Source: CAYTLW01 sp964438735
GTDB taxonomy: Bacteria; Myxococcota_A; UBA9042
Length of the DNA: 64,000 nt
Assembly (NCBI GenBank): GCA_964438735.1
Contig: CAYTLW010000003.1
Location: 1 to 64,000 of the forward strand
Direction of reading: 5' to 3'
In this document: piece by piece, positions 1-10,200 of the stretch
How the letters are laid out: every line of letters begins with the position of its first letter
Position numbering within the stretch: the stretch's first letter is position 1
Made by a program: the position numbers and the translations under genes
Notes under the pieces: generated by a model
Told to the model about the DNA's origin: nothing
The model's database searches: none
Seen by the model: the letters and a program-made list of their open reading frames with translations, nothing else

Positions 1-127
1 TAGCTGCGACGACGGTCCGGGACAAGGCGTGGCTCTGGCAAGCGGGCCATTACAAACCCTTCGGGGGCCGCGCCAGGAACCATGCCGTCGGCGTGCGGCG
101 CAGCGACTCGACCTGCCCGAGCCCGAC

Positions 128-1675
128 TCAGCGCGCGCCCGATACCGACCACAAGGCATGCCGACTGCCGGCGTCGAGCGCCGCGCGCTCCGCCCCAGGC
201 GTGGCGCGATCGAAAGCGTCGAATGCCCGCCGCCATTGACCGAAGCTGCCGCCCGCCTGCCACGCTTGCCAGGCCACGCGACCGGCCTCGATTCCACCTT
301 GGGACAGCCGGTATTGCAGCCACGCCTGGCGCGGCGAGTCGAAGCGCACCACCACCCTTCCGCCCAGGGCGCGGCGAATCCGCTTCAGGCGCGTCATCAG
401 CGTCTTGATGGGCAGGAAAGGCGCGTCGGCCAATGGGGTGTGGAGCTTGGGCACGAAGGGGCTGATGGTGATGGTGGTGGAGATGCGCGTGGACAGCCGG
501 CCGCCGAGGTCGATCAGTTCGTCCAGATCGGCGTCTGTCTCCTCGGGCAGGCCGACGATGACGTACATCTTCAAGGCGCGCATCCCGGCTTCGCGGGCCA
601 GCTCGGCCGCGGCCAGCAGGTGTCGCTCGCGCAGGCCCTTCATCATCATGCCGCGCAGGCGTTGCGAGGCCGCATCCGAGGCGACGGTCAGGGTGCGGTA
701 GCCGCCTCTCCTCAGCAGGTCGACGAAGGGCGCATCCAGGCGATCGGCGCGCAGCGAGGAGATGCCAATGCCCTTGCCGCGTTCCAGCGCCGCCTCGAGG
801 GCGCCGGCGATGTGGGGCCAGTCGGTCACCGCGGCACCGACGAAGCCCACACGGGGCGCGCTCAGGAAGGGCTCGTGATCCAGGGCGTCGACGACGCGCT
901 GCAGCGGCGGAGATCGCATGGGGGAGACCGGCGCGCGGACGACACAGAAGCGACAGTAGCGCGGGCAGCCGCGAGCGGCCTCCAACAAGGCCATGTTCTT
1001 GAACTCGGCGGCGGGACTCCACCACTGGCCCAGGGCCGGCACGTGCTCTGGACCGGCGCCCAGGGCGTTGGGCACCGCGTCGCCATGCACCGAGGGCACC
1101 CACAGACCCGGTGTGTCGACCGCCTGCTGGATGAGTTCCTGCCTGGGGATGCCCTGCTCCAGCCAACCGCCCAGGGTGTCGAGCAGGTCCTCGGCCTCGC
1201 CGATGGCGACCACGTCGGCGAACGCGCCCAGGGGCAGCGCGTTGCTCTGGGTCAGCGGTCCGCCAGCGATCACGGGCGGATGATCCGCGCCGCGATCGGC
1301 GGCCAGGGGCGGCAACCCGGCGGCGCCGAGCATGGCGGGCACATGGGGCAGATCGAGTTCGTAGGCGACCGAGAAGAGGATGGCGTCGAACTCCCCCAGG
1401 GCCATGTCGTGTTCGAGGCTGCGCAGACCAGCGTCGCGTCCCTGGGCGGCCGCGACCTCGAGATCTGGCGGCAGGGTCGCGCGCTGACAGCTCAGTCCCG
1501 GCCGGCTGTTGAGGCTGCGATAGACCACCTGGAAGCCCAGCGACGAGGCGGCGACCTGGTAGGTATTGGGGTAGCAGAGCACCACCTCGCGGGCGGCGCG
1601 GCGCATCAGGGTGCCGTGTTCGTCGGCGATGGCGTGCTGCCGGCGGTCCGAGCTGGCCGTATGGGGCCGACTCAA
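128..1675 (-). CDS. B12-binding-domain radical SAM protein
   Basis: Predicted 515-residue radical SAM enzyme. Residues about 30-170 match the cobalamin-binding-like N-terminal domain of this family (PNTY, LGFQ.VYR, IAGGP, IGE.E). The iron-sulfur cluster motif CX3CX2C is at C237, C241 and C244. The substrate is unknown; relatives include tRNA/ribosome-modifying enzymes and uncharacterised methyltransferases. The frame opens with TTG, whose TTGA overlaps the stop of the TPR gene upstream, suggesting translational coupling. An ATG at residue 24 is the alternative start. It is the last gene of the minus-strand run that begins at 11749. Family assignment is firm; function is not. Confidence 0.85.
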   Translation of the reverse strand: MSRPHTASSDRRQHAIADEHGTLMRRAAREVVLCYPNTYQVAASSLGFQVVYRSLNSRPGLSCQRATLPPDLEVAAAQGRDAGLRSLEHDMALGEFDAILFSVAYELDLPHVPAMLGAAGLPPLAADRGADHPPVIAGGPLTQSNALPLGAFADVVAIGEAEDLLDTLGGWLEQGIPRQELIQQAVDTPGLWVPSVHGDAVPNALGAGPEHVPALGQWWSPAAEFKNMALLEAARGCPRYCRFCVVRAPVSPMRSPPLQRVVDALDHEPFLSAPRVGFVGAAVTDWPHIAGALEAALERGKGIGISSLRADRLDAPFVDLLRRGGYRTLTVASDAASQRLRGMMMKGLRERHLLAAAELAREAGMRALKMYVIVGLPEETDADLDELIDLGGRLSTRISTTITISPFVPKLHTPLADAPFLPIKTLMTRLKRIRRALGGRVVVRFDSPRQAWLQYRLSQGGIEAGRVAWQAWQAGGSFGQWRRAFDAFDRATPGAERAALDAGSRHALWSVSGAR

Positions 1676-3969
1676 GCCGCACCCCCGTCCGCCTGCGCCT
1701 GGATGCGTTCGATGACGGTACGGATGGCATGTTGCTCGGGCAGCCCCAGCCGCGCCGTGATGATCAACGCTTCGGCCAGGTGTTCACCGCAGGCCTCGCC
1801 CTGACCCAACATGCCCTCGACCTGTCCCAGCATGAAGAGCGCCGCGCCCAGGGATCGCTCGTCGCCCTGCCGCTGGGCTTTCACCGCCGCGCGCAGTGCG
1901 GTGGCCGCCTCTTCTTTGCGGCCCGACCCCAACAGCGCCCGAGCCCGCACCATGCGCGCCTCGCCAAGCCCGGCGGCGGACAGGCGACCCGCGCCCGCCT
2001 CTTCGAGCCCCTCCAGGGAGGTCAGCGCTTCCTGATTGAGGCCGGACTCCACCTGCAGGCGGGCGCTGTCGATGACCGCCATGGCGCTCTCCACCGCATC
2101 GCCGACGTCGCGGACGCGTTGCAGGGCCTTCAGGGCACCGTCCAGGTCGCCACCAGCGCGCCGGCAGGCCGCCTCACCGCGCAGGGCGCGGGCGTGCAAC
2201 GTGCGGGCGCCGGATCGACTCGCATGCTCGATGACCTGGGCAAAGACGTGCCGCGCCTCGCGCAGCCTGCCAATTCGCAGTTGGCCGTTGGCCAGGTCGT
2301 GGCCGGACTCCGCCGCCAGCTCCAGCCGACCGTGGGTCATGGCCTCGGTCATGGCGTGGCCGAGACCCAAGATTCCCTCGTCATGCCGCCCCAGGGCGAG
2401 CAAGGCACCGCCGGCGACGTGTAATGCTCGAATGCGGGCGTCCGGATCGCGTGCCTCCCCTGCCAGTTCGGCCGCTTGCTGAGCGCCATGGAGCGCGTCC
2501 TGGGCCCGACCAGCGGCCAACGCCACCTGCGCCTTGCGTGCCTCCAACCGCGCCGGCAACCGCACCAGGGGCTGCTTGCCGGCCAGCTTCCTGCCCGCTT
2601 CGGCGTGGACCAGCGCAGCGTCCAGTTTGCCTGCTTGCAGACAGGCAGCCGCAGCGCCGTCGTGCAGGATGGCGCGATGCCCGGCGGAGGCGCCTTCATC
2701 GGCCAGCGCGAGCAGCTCGTCGGCCAGCTCGACAGCGCGCGGATCATGACGTGCCAGGAGCACCTGCAAGCGCGTGAGGCCGGCGTCCACAACAGTGCTG
2801 GCCCGACCGCAACGCTGGGCCGCGGTGACGGCTTCTTCGGCCGTCTGCCAGGCTTGCTCCAGGCGTCCCTGGGCTCGCAAGGATGTGGCCAACAGCGCGC
2901 GAGCCCGGGCCGCGCCCGCGACATCACCAGCCTGCTGGCGCGACTCCGCCGCCTCGCTCAGCGCCCGCTCGGCAGCGGCGTAGTTGCCACCGTGCAGCGA
3001 CAGCACTGCGAAGCCCTCCAGGCGAGCGGCATGAACCGCGGGCTGCACGGCGATGATCTCGGCCGGCTCACGGCCCTGGACCTCGAAACCTTCACTCCAT
3101 GACTCGTTGTCGGCGTGGGCCAGGACCAGCTCGGCATCCAGCAGCGCCACGTCGCGCTGCAGCCCCACCGCGTCAGCGGCGCCACGGGCCAGAGTCAGGG
3201 CCTCGACGGCGCTGCGCGGATCGCCTGAGCGACGGGCGACGTCGGCATCCAGGCGCAGCGCGGCGAGGTAGAGTTCGACGCTGCCCAGATCCCTGGCCGC
3301 CTGGGCCACCGATCCGAGTAGAAGCCGGGCCTCGGACCAGCTGCCGCCGCGGATCGCCTCGCGGCAGCGAACCATGGTCAGCGCGGCCCGCGCCGCGTCG
3401 CCCTGGCGGCCGGCTTCCAGGTGCAGTTCTGCCTCCTGGGTCGCAACCAGGGCATCCAACCCGGCCTCGACCCGCTCCTCAGCTTCAGCGATGCTTTGGT
3501 GGGCGATGGTGATACCGCCGGCCGCCAGGTCCTGTGCCGCCAGGGAGGCCAGGCCGCGCGCTGCCAGCGCCGTATTGCCCACATTGTCGGCCAGGGAGAC
3601 CGCTCGTTCCCACCACGCGCGCGCCGGCCCCGGTGCTCCCGTCTGCCCGCTCAGATCGCCGAGCACCAGGCAGGCCGTCGCCTGCCCGCCCCGATCGCTG
3701 GCCTGCTCGAAGCAACTCAGCGCGCGCAGTCCGTGTTCATCGGCGGCCAGCAGTTCGCCCTTGGACTCACAGATCGCCGCTCGCTCCAGGTGCAGCCAGC
3801 CCACCTGCGCGCTCACCACCACTGTCGCCGGAACCTGCAACGGCGCCTGGGCCAGCGCCGCATCCAGGACGGACGACGCCGCTCCCAGGTCGCCACGCTG
3901 CCGCAAACCGCGAGCGAAGCCGAGCGCCTCAAAGACCGTGCGAGCCTGCTGGGGGACGGGTTCGGTCAT
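1672..3969 (-). CDS. Cytoplasmic TPR-repeat protein
   Basis: A 765-residue, almost entirely alpha-helical protein rich in Ala, Leu, Arg and Glu, with repeated A...G....A....A and A.A.G....A patterns typical of tetratricopeptide repeats throughout. There is no signal peptide or membrane segment, so it is probably a cytosolic scaffold. The frame is open to 3990, but the ATG at 3969 has a strong ribosome site (GGGAGGAG) just upstream and is preferred. It overlaps the radical SAM gene by four bases and lies about 60 bases downstream of the large lipoprotein gene. Partner and role are not visible from sequence. Confidence 0.85.
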   Translation of the reverse strand: MTEPVPQQARTVFEALGFARGLRQRGDLGAASSVLDAALAQAPLQVPATVVVSAQVGWLHLERAAICESKGELLAADEHGLRALSCFEQASDRGGQATACLVLGDLSGQTGAPGPARAWWERAVSLADNVGNTALAARGLASLAAQDLAAGGITIAHQSIAEAEERVEAGLDALVATQEAELHLEAGRQGDAARAALTMVRCREAIRGGSWSEARLLLGSVAQAARDLGSVELYLAALRLDADVARRSGDPRSAVEALTLARGAADAVGLQRDVALLDAELVLAHADNESWSEGFEVQGREPAEIIAVQPAVHAARLEGFAVLSLHGGNYAAAERALSEAAESRQQAGDVAGAARARALLATSLRAQGRLEQAWQTAEEAVTAAQRCGRASTVVDAGLTRLQVLLARHDPRAVELADELLALADEGASAGHRAILHDGAAAACLQAGKLDAALVHAEAGRKLAGKQPLVRLPARLEARKAQVALAAGRAQDALHGAQQAAELAGEARDPDARIRALHVAGGALLALGRHDEGILGLGHAMTEAMTHGRLELAAESGHDLANGQLRIGRLREARHVFAQVIEHASRSGARTLHARALRGEAACRRAGGDLDGALKALQRVRDVGDAVESAMAVIDSARLQVESGLNQEALTSLEGLEEAGAGRLSAAGLGEARMVRARALLGSGRKEEAATALRAAVKAQRQGDERSLGAALFMLGQVEGMLGQGEACGEHLAEALIITARLGLPEQHAIRTVIERIQAQADGGAA

Positions 3970-4030
3970 GTTCGATCTCCTCCCATCCATGGCCGAGCCG
4001 ACGCGGCCAGCGACGCCAGAATACCGGTCA

Positions 4031-7000
4031 TCAGTTGCGCTCCGGCGACCAAGGGACCACCGACAGGGCGCCCTCGAAAGGCACCGTGGCGGGCGGCTGG
4101 GCCGGGTCGAAGCCGAGAATACCGGACAAGGTCTGGAGCGCGCCCTTTTCGTCGAAGCCCGCCAGGTCGATCAAGGCCTTGACCACGTCATCCAGCGCCA
4201 GCTTGCCAGCCAGCTTCACCGTGGCGGGCACCCCCTTGTCGGGCATGACGCCGCTGAAGACCACCGACGACAGGCTCACATCGACCGCCGCTTCGCCAAT
4301 CCCCGGCGAAGACAAGGGCAGCGACATGGTGATCGGCTGGCTGCTGAAGGTCGCGCTCGCGGAGGCGGGCAGCGAGGCGATGTGCACATCGGCAAAGTCC
4401 ACCATGCCGTCACCGCCCACGTCCGGCGCCAGTGCGATGGCCGCCTTCGAGCCGGCGAAGAAGGCCCAGCGCACAGGCGGGAAGAGGGACTTCAACACCC
4501 CTTTGGCGATAGCGGAGGAGGGTTTGTCGAGCTGGATGCTGCCGCCAGGCGAGTACCCCAGGCGGTGGCCGCGTGCGACGTGCCCGGCGACCGGAATCTG
4601 GTGCCCTGCGCTGGTCAGGCTGCCGCTGACGGCCCACCAGCCTTCGGCGTCGCCGTAGTCATGCCCCTTGGCATCGCCGCTCAACGACCCGCCATCGCCC
4701 ATCTGCACGCTGGCCTTCATGTCGGGCAGGTCGGGCCATGTCGCCTTCAGCGCCACGCCTGGCAAGGCGATGGCCGGCACCATGCGTAAGGTCGTGCCAC
4801 CACCCGCCGCCTCGCCAGCGATGAGGTCCGCAGCGCGCTGATGCCTGTTATGCCAATAGGTCAGCAGGTGGGTCTTGGTATGCACCCGCCACGGATAGGT
4901 GGTGCCGTTGGCGACCGCGGTCTGCGCCGTCAAACCCCCGCCATGGGTCTGCGCAGCGGGATAGCGATAGGCGGCCTCCCGGCGCCGGATCACGACCTCA
5001 GCTGCGGTCAATGTCTTGGCGGCCTCGGCCAGCAGGGGAGCTGCGGCCGCGGCGGGTGTCGGCAGGCCGGAGTCGGCGCTCGTTTTGTCCAGAGCCAGTT
5101 CGGCGTCCCGCCAGGCCAGCACCGCACCGTAGAGTTGTGCCGTCTGGCGTGCGCGGAGTTGATTGATGGCGATGCCATCGACCACCTCGTCGAGCCATGG
5201 CCGACCCGCCGTCGGCACCTGGTCGGCGATGGCCGCCAGCGACTTCAGCCAGGCGGCATGCACCTCGTCGGATTTGGTCAATGCGGCCAGATCCGTGTCG
5301 CGGAAGTGCTGAAGCTCCTTGGTCGCCCATTTGGCCACCTTGTTGAAGGCGACGCGCACGGGCCGGAACGCGAATCCCGTCGCTTCGGCCACCTCGTCGG
5401 CCGGATCCTCACCGCTGTAGTAGAAGAATCTACCCCCGGTCAGGCCCTTGTAGTCGGGCTCGTCGATGAACTCCGCCTGCTGCCAGGTCATCAACTCCTC
5501 GAAGACCTCGATGGCCACATCCCGGGCGTTGCATCCATCGGCCAGGCGCGCCGGCTCGCAGAGCGGGTCGAACAGCTCGCCCAGCACCTGCTTCCGGCTC
5601 ACATCCGCGTTCCAATGCCAGAGGCCCACGGCGTAATCCTGCTGCCAGTAGCCCCACTCGTGACCGCTGTTGAACATGCGGTGGCCCACCAGGGTGCCGC
5701 CGCCGCGACTGGCCAGCAGGGGTTTGACCAGTTCGATGTCACGCCCACGGGTCCGCAGGTAGAGCGGCAGGTAGACCGGGATGGGATTGTCGAAGCTGAG
5801 CCACCAGGACCCCTCCGGGAACCACCACAGGGGTCGGCCTTCCGCGGACGCCTTCTTCATCAGGCAGAGTTTGTGGGCAAATGTCTTCTGGTTATAGACC
5901 GGCGCCGCGCCCTCCAGGGCGTAGAACATGACCGTATGCACCTTCACGCCCAGCTTCTTGTGGGTGTGGAAGGCCAGATCGTAGTAGTCGCCGCGACCGT
6001 CGCCGTTGGTGCCCGGCGGGCAGCCCTGATCGTCGAAGTGTGGCGTTGGCTGACTGCCGGTGATGTGGTCGTTGATGATCACGTCCAGGGTCGGCACATT
6101 GGCCAGCGCGCGCTCTCCGGCCCAGTTGATCCACTGCACGGTCTGCTCGTCCGGGGTGACGGTGAACTCGGTCGGCCCGAAGTGGATGCCGAACCAGCGC
6201 AGGTCTGGCCGATTCTTGGTGCGCTGGTCCACATAGGCCTCGATCTGCTGCTGGATCGGGATCTCGCTGCTGGCATCGATCGAAGCGCTGCTGCCCTGCT
6301 GCTGGTTGTGCAGGGTGATGCCACTGCCGCCGCCGAAGCCCAATGTAGCGGCCAGGTCGACGAGCTCCTTGGCTCGCCTGGCGCGCCGCTCCGGCGGTGC
6401 GATGCCGCGCCCGGCGCCGCGGAAATGATTGCCGCGGTTCTTGACGATCCACAGGTTGACGTTCTCGGCTTCGTCCAGGGGATGATCGCCATCGCTGAAG
6501 GACTCCAGATGCTCCAGCGGGTGACTGCCGTGAAAGGAGAAGCCGCGCTCGGCGAAGTCCGGCTCGTAGATGTCACTCGCCACCCCGTCGATCGTGCGCG
6601 CCAGCACAGTCGGCCGACGGGCAAGGCCCCGAAGATCCGGCGGGTCATGCCGCGGTACGTACTCCTGTTCGGGATGGTAGAAGCGGCAGCCCAGACGACG
6701 CAGCACTTCGTACAGCGCGTATTGCTCGCCCAGGGCCGCAGACGCGCTGGTGGTGACGAAGGTCGCCCCGCGGCCGAGCCAGCGATTGTCCCAGTCCCCG
6801 TGGTCGGCGACCGTCAAACGAAAACCGCCAGCGGCCGAAGGCTTGTGTGCTGGTGTGGTGGTCGAAGCATGTGCTGCCGGCTGGTTCAAAGCGATCACCA
6901 GGGCGATGCGGCGGCTCCTGGCGGCTGCGCGGACGGCATCCAGGCCCACATCGCCGCGCAGGATCTGGGGCGCTGAGCCGGTCAGGGCGGTCAGGTAACC

Positions 7001-7201
7001 GGCGGCTTCTTTGTGCAGTCGGTTGGCCAGGGGCTTGTCATCGCCCTGTTGGACCACCAGCAGGATGCCGCCGGGCTCGAGTTCGGCCGGCTCACTGCAC
7101 GCCAAGGCGCCGAAAAACAGCGCGCCAAATAGCAGCGCGCCAACCACCGGCAGCGAGGCGGCGTACAGCGGACGTCGAGGTGGTGCAGACCCTGCCTTCA
7201 T
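4031..7201 (-). CDS. Large lipoprotein with glycosidase-like (DUF4838/GH67-N-like) domain
   Basis: A 1056-residue exported protein. The N-terminus has a positively charged region, a hydrophobic stretch and a probable lipobox (GALAC, Cys35). The pattern YALYEVLRRLGCRFYHP resembles the N-terminal domain found before TIM-barrel glycosidases of the GH67/DUF4838 type. The middle is rich in Trp, Tyr, His and Asp, as in a carbohydrate-active barrel (FGIHFGP, DVIINDH). The C-terminal 350 residues look beta-rich and are unrecognised. The frame is open from 7264, but the ATG at 7201 has GGAGG close upstream and gives a proper signal. It follows the metalloprotease gene by 38 bases. Glycosidase activity is an inference. 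Confidence 0.7.
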   Translation of the reverse strand: MKAGSAPPRRPLYAASLPVVGALLFGALFFGALACSEPAELEPGGILLVVQQGDDKPLANRLHKEAAGYLTALTGSAPQILRGDVGLDAVRAAARSRRIALVIALNQPAAHASTTTPAHKPSAAGGFRLTVADHGDWDNRWLGRGATFVTTSASAALGEQYALYEVLRRLGCRFYHPEQEYVPRHDPPDLRGLARRPTVLARTIDGVASDIYEPDFAERGFSFHGSHPLEHLESFSDGDHPLDEAENVNLWIVKNRGNHFRGAGRGIAPPERRARRAKELVDLAATLGFGGGSGITLHNQQQGSSASIDASSEIPIQQQIEAYVDQRTKNRPDLRWFGIHFGPTEFTVTPDEQTVQWINWAGERALANVPTLDVIINDHITGSQPTPHFDDQGCPPGTNGDGRGDYYDLAFHTHKKLGVKVHTVMFYALEGAAPVYNQKTFAHKLCLMKKASAEGRPLWWFPEGSWWLSFDNPIPVYLPLYLRTRGRDIELVKPLLASRGGGTLVGHRMFNSGHEWGYWQQDYAVGLWHWNADVSRKQVLGELFDPLCEPARLADGCNARDVAIEVFEELMTWQQAEFIDEPDYKGLTGGRFFYYSGEDPADEVAEATGFAFRPVRVAFNKVAKWATKELQHFRDTDLAALTKSDEVHAAWLKSLAAIADQVPTAGRPWLDEVVDGIAINQLRARQTAQLYGAVLAWRDAELALDKTSADSGLPTPAAAAAPLLAEAAKTLTAAEVVIRRREAAYRYPAAQTHGGGLTAQTAVANGTTYPWRVHTKTHLLTYWHNRHQRAADLIAGEAAGGGTTLRMVPAIALPGVALKATWPDLPDMKASVQMGDGGSLSGDAKGHDYGDAEGWWAVSGSLTSAGHQIPVAGHVARGHRLGYSPGGSIQLDKPSSAIAKGVLKSLFPPVRWAFFAGSKAAIALAPDVGGDGMVDFADVHIASLPASASATFSSQPITMSLPLSSPGIGEAAVDVSLSSVVFSGVMPDKGVPATVKLAGKLALDDVVKALIDLAGFDEKGALQTLSGILGFDPAQPPATVPFEGALSVVPWSPERN

Positions 7202-7239
7202 GGCCTCCAGGTGCCCTTTGGGCAGCCGTTTTCGGCCGC

Positions 7240-10200
7240 TCAATTGCCCAACCGAATGTACCATTGGCTCGATCCGATGTCGCCGAAGGCGCGCGCGTAG
7301 CCCATGCGCAAGGTGCCCTGGGCGACGTAGGCGGTCTCCAGGTCGACGCGCAGCTCCCCCCCCAGGGAAGCGGCCGCGCCGGGACCGCTCGTCGCGTCGC
7401 GCAGGTCGGCCTCATCATCGGCCAGCAGCACGGCGCCGTCGCCGAAGATGCTGAGCCAGAGGCGGCCGAAGAAGAGGGGCAGGACGTCAAAGCCGCGGCC
7501 GATGCCGGCCAGGGGCAGGTGGGCCGTCACGGAGGTCCATAGCAGGCCGCCGCCCGCGACGAGCCGGCCGGCACTTTTGGGCTCGAGTACGCCGCGCACC
7601 AGTCCAAAGTCACCGCCGGCAGGGCCGAAGAGCAGGCCCTGGATGTCCAGCGGCGCCAGACCCTCCAGGCGGAAGGCCGGCTGTCCGCGCATGTGCAGCG
7701 GTGCCACGCCAATGCGCGAGCGCCATTGAAGAACCCGGTGGCCGCCGATGGGCCAGCTCAGGTCACCGTGCAGATCGAAGCGGAGGAGCCTCCGGTCGGC
7801 CAGGGTCCAATGATCGGCCAGGGTGGTGAACAGGGACACCCGACGACGTCGTTCGGAGACCACGGAGTTGGGGTATCGCTCGCTACGATCCCAGACGACG
7901 CCGGCGGAACCCCGCAACTCGGCACCGGAGAAGGGCTCACGTGGCTCGGGCCCGAAAGGATCGGGCATCCCCGACCGCTTGCTCCACAGGCTGAGGTCGT
8001 CGCGGAATTGGGTATGGGCCAGCCGGACGCTGGCTTCGAAGGTGAAAGAGTCGCGGGCGATGGGCAGCCGCCAGGCGCCGCCGCCCCGCAGGCTGAAGCG
8101 TCGATTGGCGATGCGCACCAGGCGGAAGGAGCGGGTGCCGTAGCTGTAGCCGTCGACCCAGGCGCCGACCAGGCTCCATGTTGGCTCCCAGCGATGCAGG
8201 TCGGCGCTCAGGATCAACGAGGGGCGGTTCAGCGCCAGGTCGGTGCGGCCGAAGAGCTGCCAGCGGTACAACCGCAGGGCGTCGGCGCCTTCCGCGGTGA
8301 CGCCGGTGATGATCTGGGCCGGGGTGATCTCCAGCCCCGTGGCCTGCAACTCGAACGAGGGCATCCAGGCGCGCGGCCGGATGCTGGGCAGGGAGTTGTA
8401 GGAAGACACCGCCGCGACGACCTGCGGCGGGTTGTAGGGCGCTGGCGGGGCCGTCCCTCGCACAACTGCGGATGCCAGGGCGCCGGGACCGCTTGTGGGC
8501 TGAGATGGAACCAGTCGATGCAGATCCAGGCCGTTGCCGTGGGCGACGCTGGCGACCGCGGCCTGGCCTTGCGGCGCGAATGCGGCCGAGTACACACCGG
8601 TCCGAGTCCAGGAACGCATCGTCCAGGCGGCGCGCTCACTGGCCACGGCACCGGTGGCCGACAGGGGCAGCTCGGCGGCGTCGCGGAACGAGCCCAACTC
8701 CACCAGCGCGCCCAGCCAGTTCCGATCGCCGCGCCGGAAGACCTGCAGATCATCCAGCCAGCGCACCCGCGTACCGATGTGGTTCGGGCTCCCGTTCCGA
8801 CGCGCCGGCAACAAGGGCGCAGGCATTGGCGGCGCAGCGGGCATGCCGGCCTCGGTCAGGGCCACAGACCACAGGCGACGCTCGCCGCCGCCGCCGCGGC
8901 CGTACCACAGGCGCGGCCCCGGCCCCTGCACCGGTGAAGACAGGGTCTGCGCGATGCGCGACGAGCGCACCACGACCCGCGCCGTCGGCGGCGGACGGCC
9001 GCTTTTTGCCCGCGCCAGGGCGTCCTGCAAAGGCAGGCTGGCGATGGCGGTCAGGCCGGCGCCCAGGGTGACCACCCAGAGGCGCCGTCCGTCGCTGGAG
9101 ATGGACGGCTCGCGGGCGCGCAGGCCGCGGGTCAAACGCAGAGGCCGGCCCGCACGTCCATCCGCTCCCAGCGCGGCGGCGAAGACGTCACGATGCCGAT
9201 AGAGCCGGCGATGCGGACGGGTGGCGATCCACAACAGCCAGCGCCCGTCAGGCGTCAAGGTCACGTGATCGCAGTCCAACTCACAGGTTCGCACGATGTC
9301 GACCCGACCGGTGGTCACGTCGAGCCGCTCGATCCGGCTCAGGGCGTTCGGCGGCGCGCGGCTGTAGAAGGCGTGCCGACCGTCTGGATGCAGGCGCACC
9401 CGGCCTCGCCACTCGCCGTTTCGGGTCAAGCGTTTGCCATCACCGATCACAACACGAGCGCCTTTCGACCTGGGCAATCCCGCGCTGGCTTGCACGATCG
9501 CGGCCGCAGAGACCGGCGGCACTCGGCCGGCGGCCCTCAGGCGGTCTTCAGCTGCCAGGCGCGCACGCAGCTCCTTCACCGCGCCTCGCCACAGGGTGAC
9601 CGCGTCCTTGCCATACACCTTGCGATACAGGTTGTTGATGCCATAGGGCACAAGCCGGCGGCCATATTCGCGCACGAAGCGCTTCAAGCGCCCGTGACCA
9701 TAGCGGCGAACCTGGTGGTCGAGCAGCCAGCTGCCGTAGAGGTACCAGCCAGCGGCGCGCGGCCAGCTCAGCGGGCGGCCGATCAACTCGTTGGCTTCGG
9801 GAAAAGTGCCATCCCGGATGGCGGCGCGCAGGCGCCCCATGTAGCGCGCGCGCTCGATTCGACCACCGCGAGCCGGCTCCTTGCCCCTGGCCGCCACAGC
9901 CCCATCGCTGCCCACGTGACGGGTCTCGATGTGGGTCGCCAGGCCCTCGACAAAAAAGCGCGGCAGGAAGTTGTTGGGCAGCCAGGTCCGGCCGAGCACG
10001 GCGTTGACCACATCGGGCAGGCCGCCGCTCGTGGCCAGGTGGAGGAGGTGGCTGTACTCGTGAAAGACCAGGGCGCGCAGCCAGTCACCGCTATCGGCCA
10101 GGTCATCGCGGGGCGACGGCGGGCAGGCCCGGATCATCAGCCGATCGTAGGGAAAGGGCGTGGCGAAACCGTTGCTGTCGTCGTGGTAGTCCTCGATGGC

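Noticed and set aside
1..83. Possible start of another minus-strand gene at the window edge (ATG at 50 or 83)
   Set aside because: Only 16-27 codons are visible, with a weak ribosome site and no recognisable sequence.
29..1804. 591-codon plus-strand frame opposite the radical SAM gene
   Set aside because: It is the complement of a well-supported gene and has no family signature or ribosome site.
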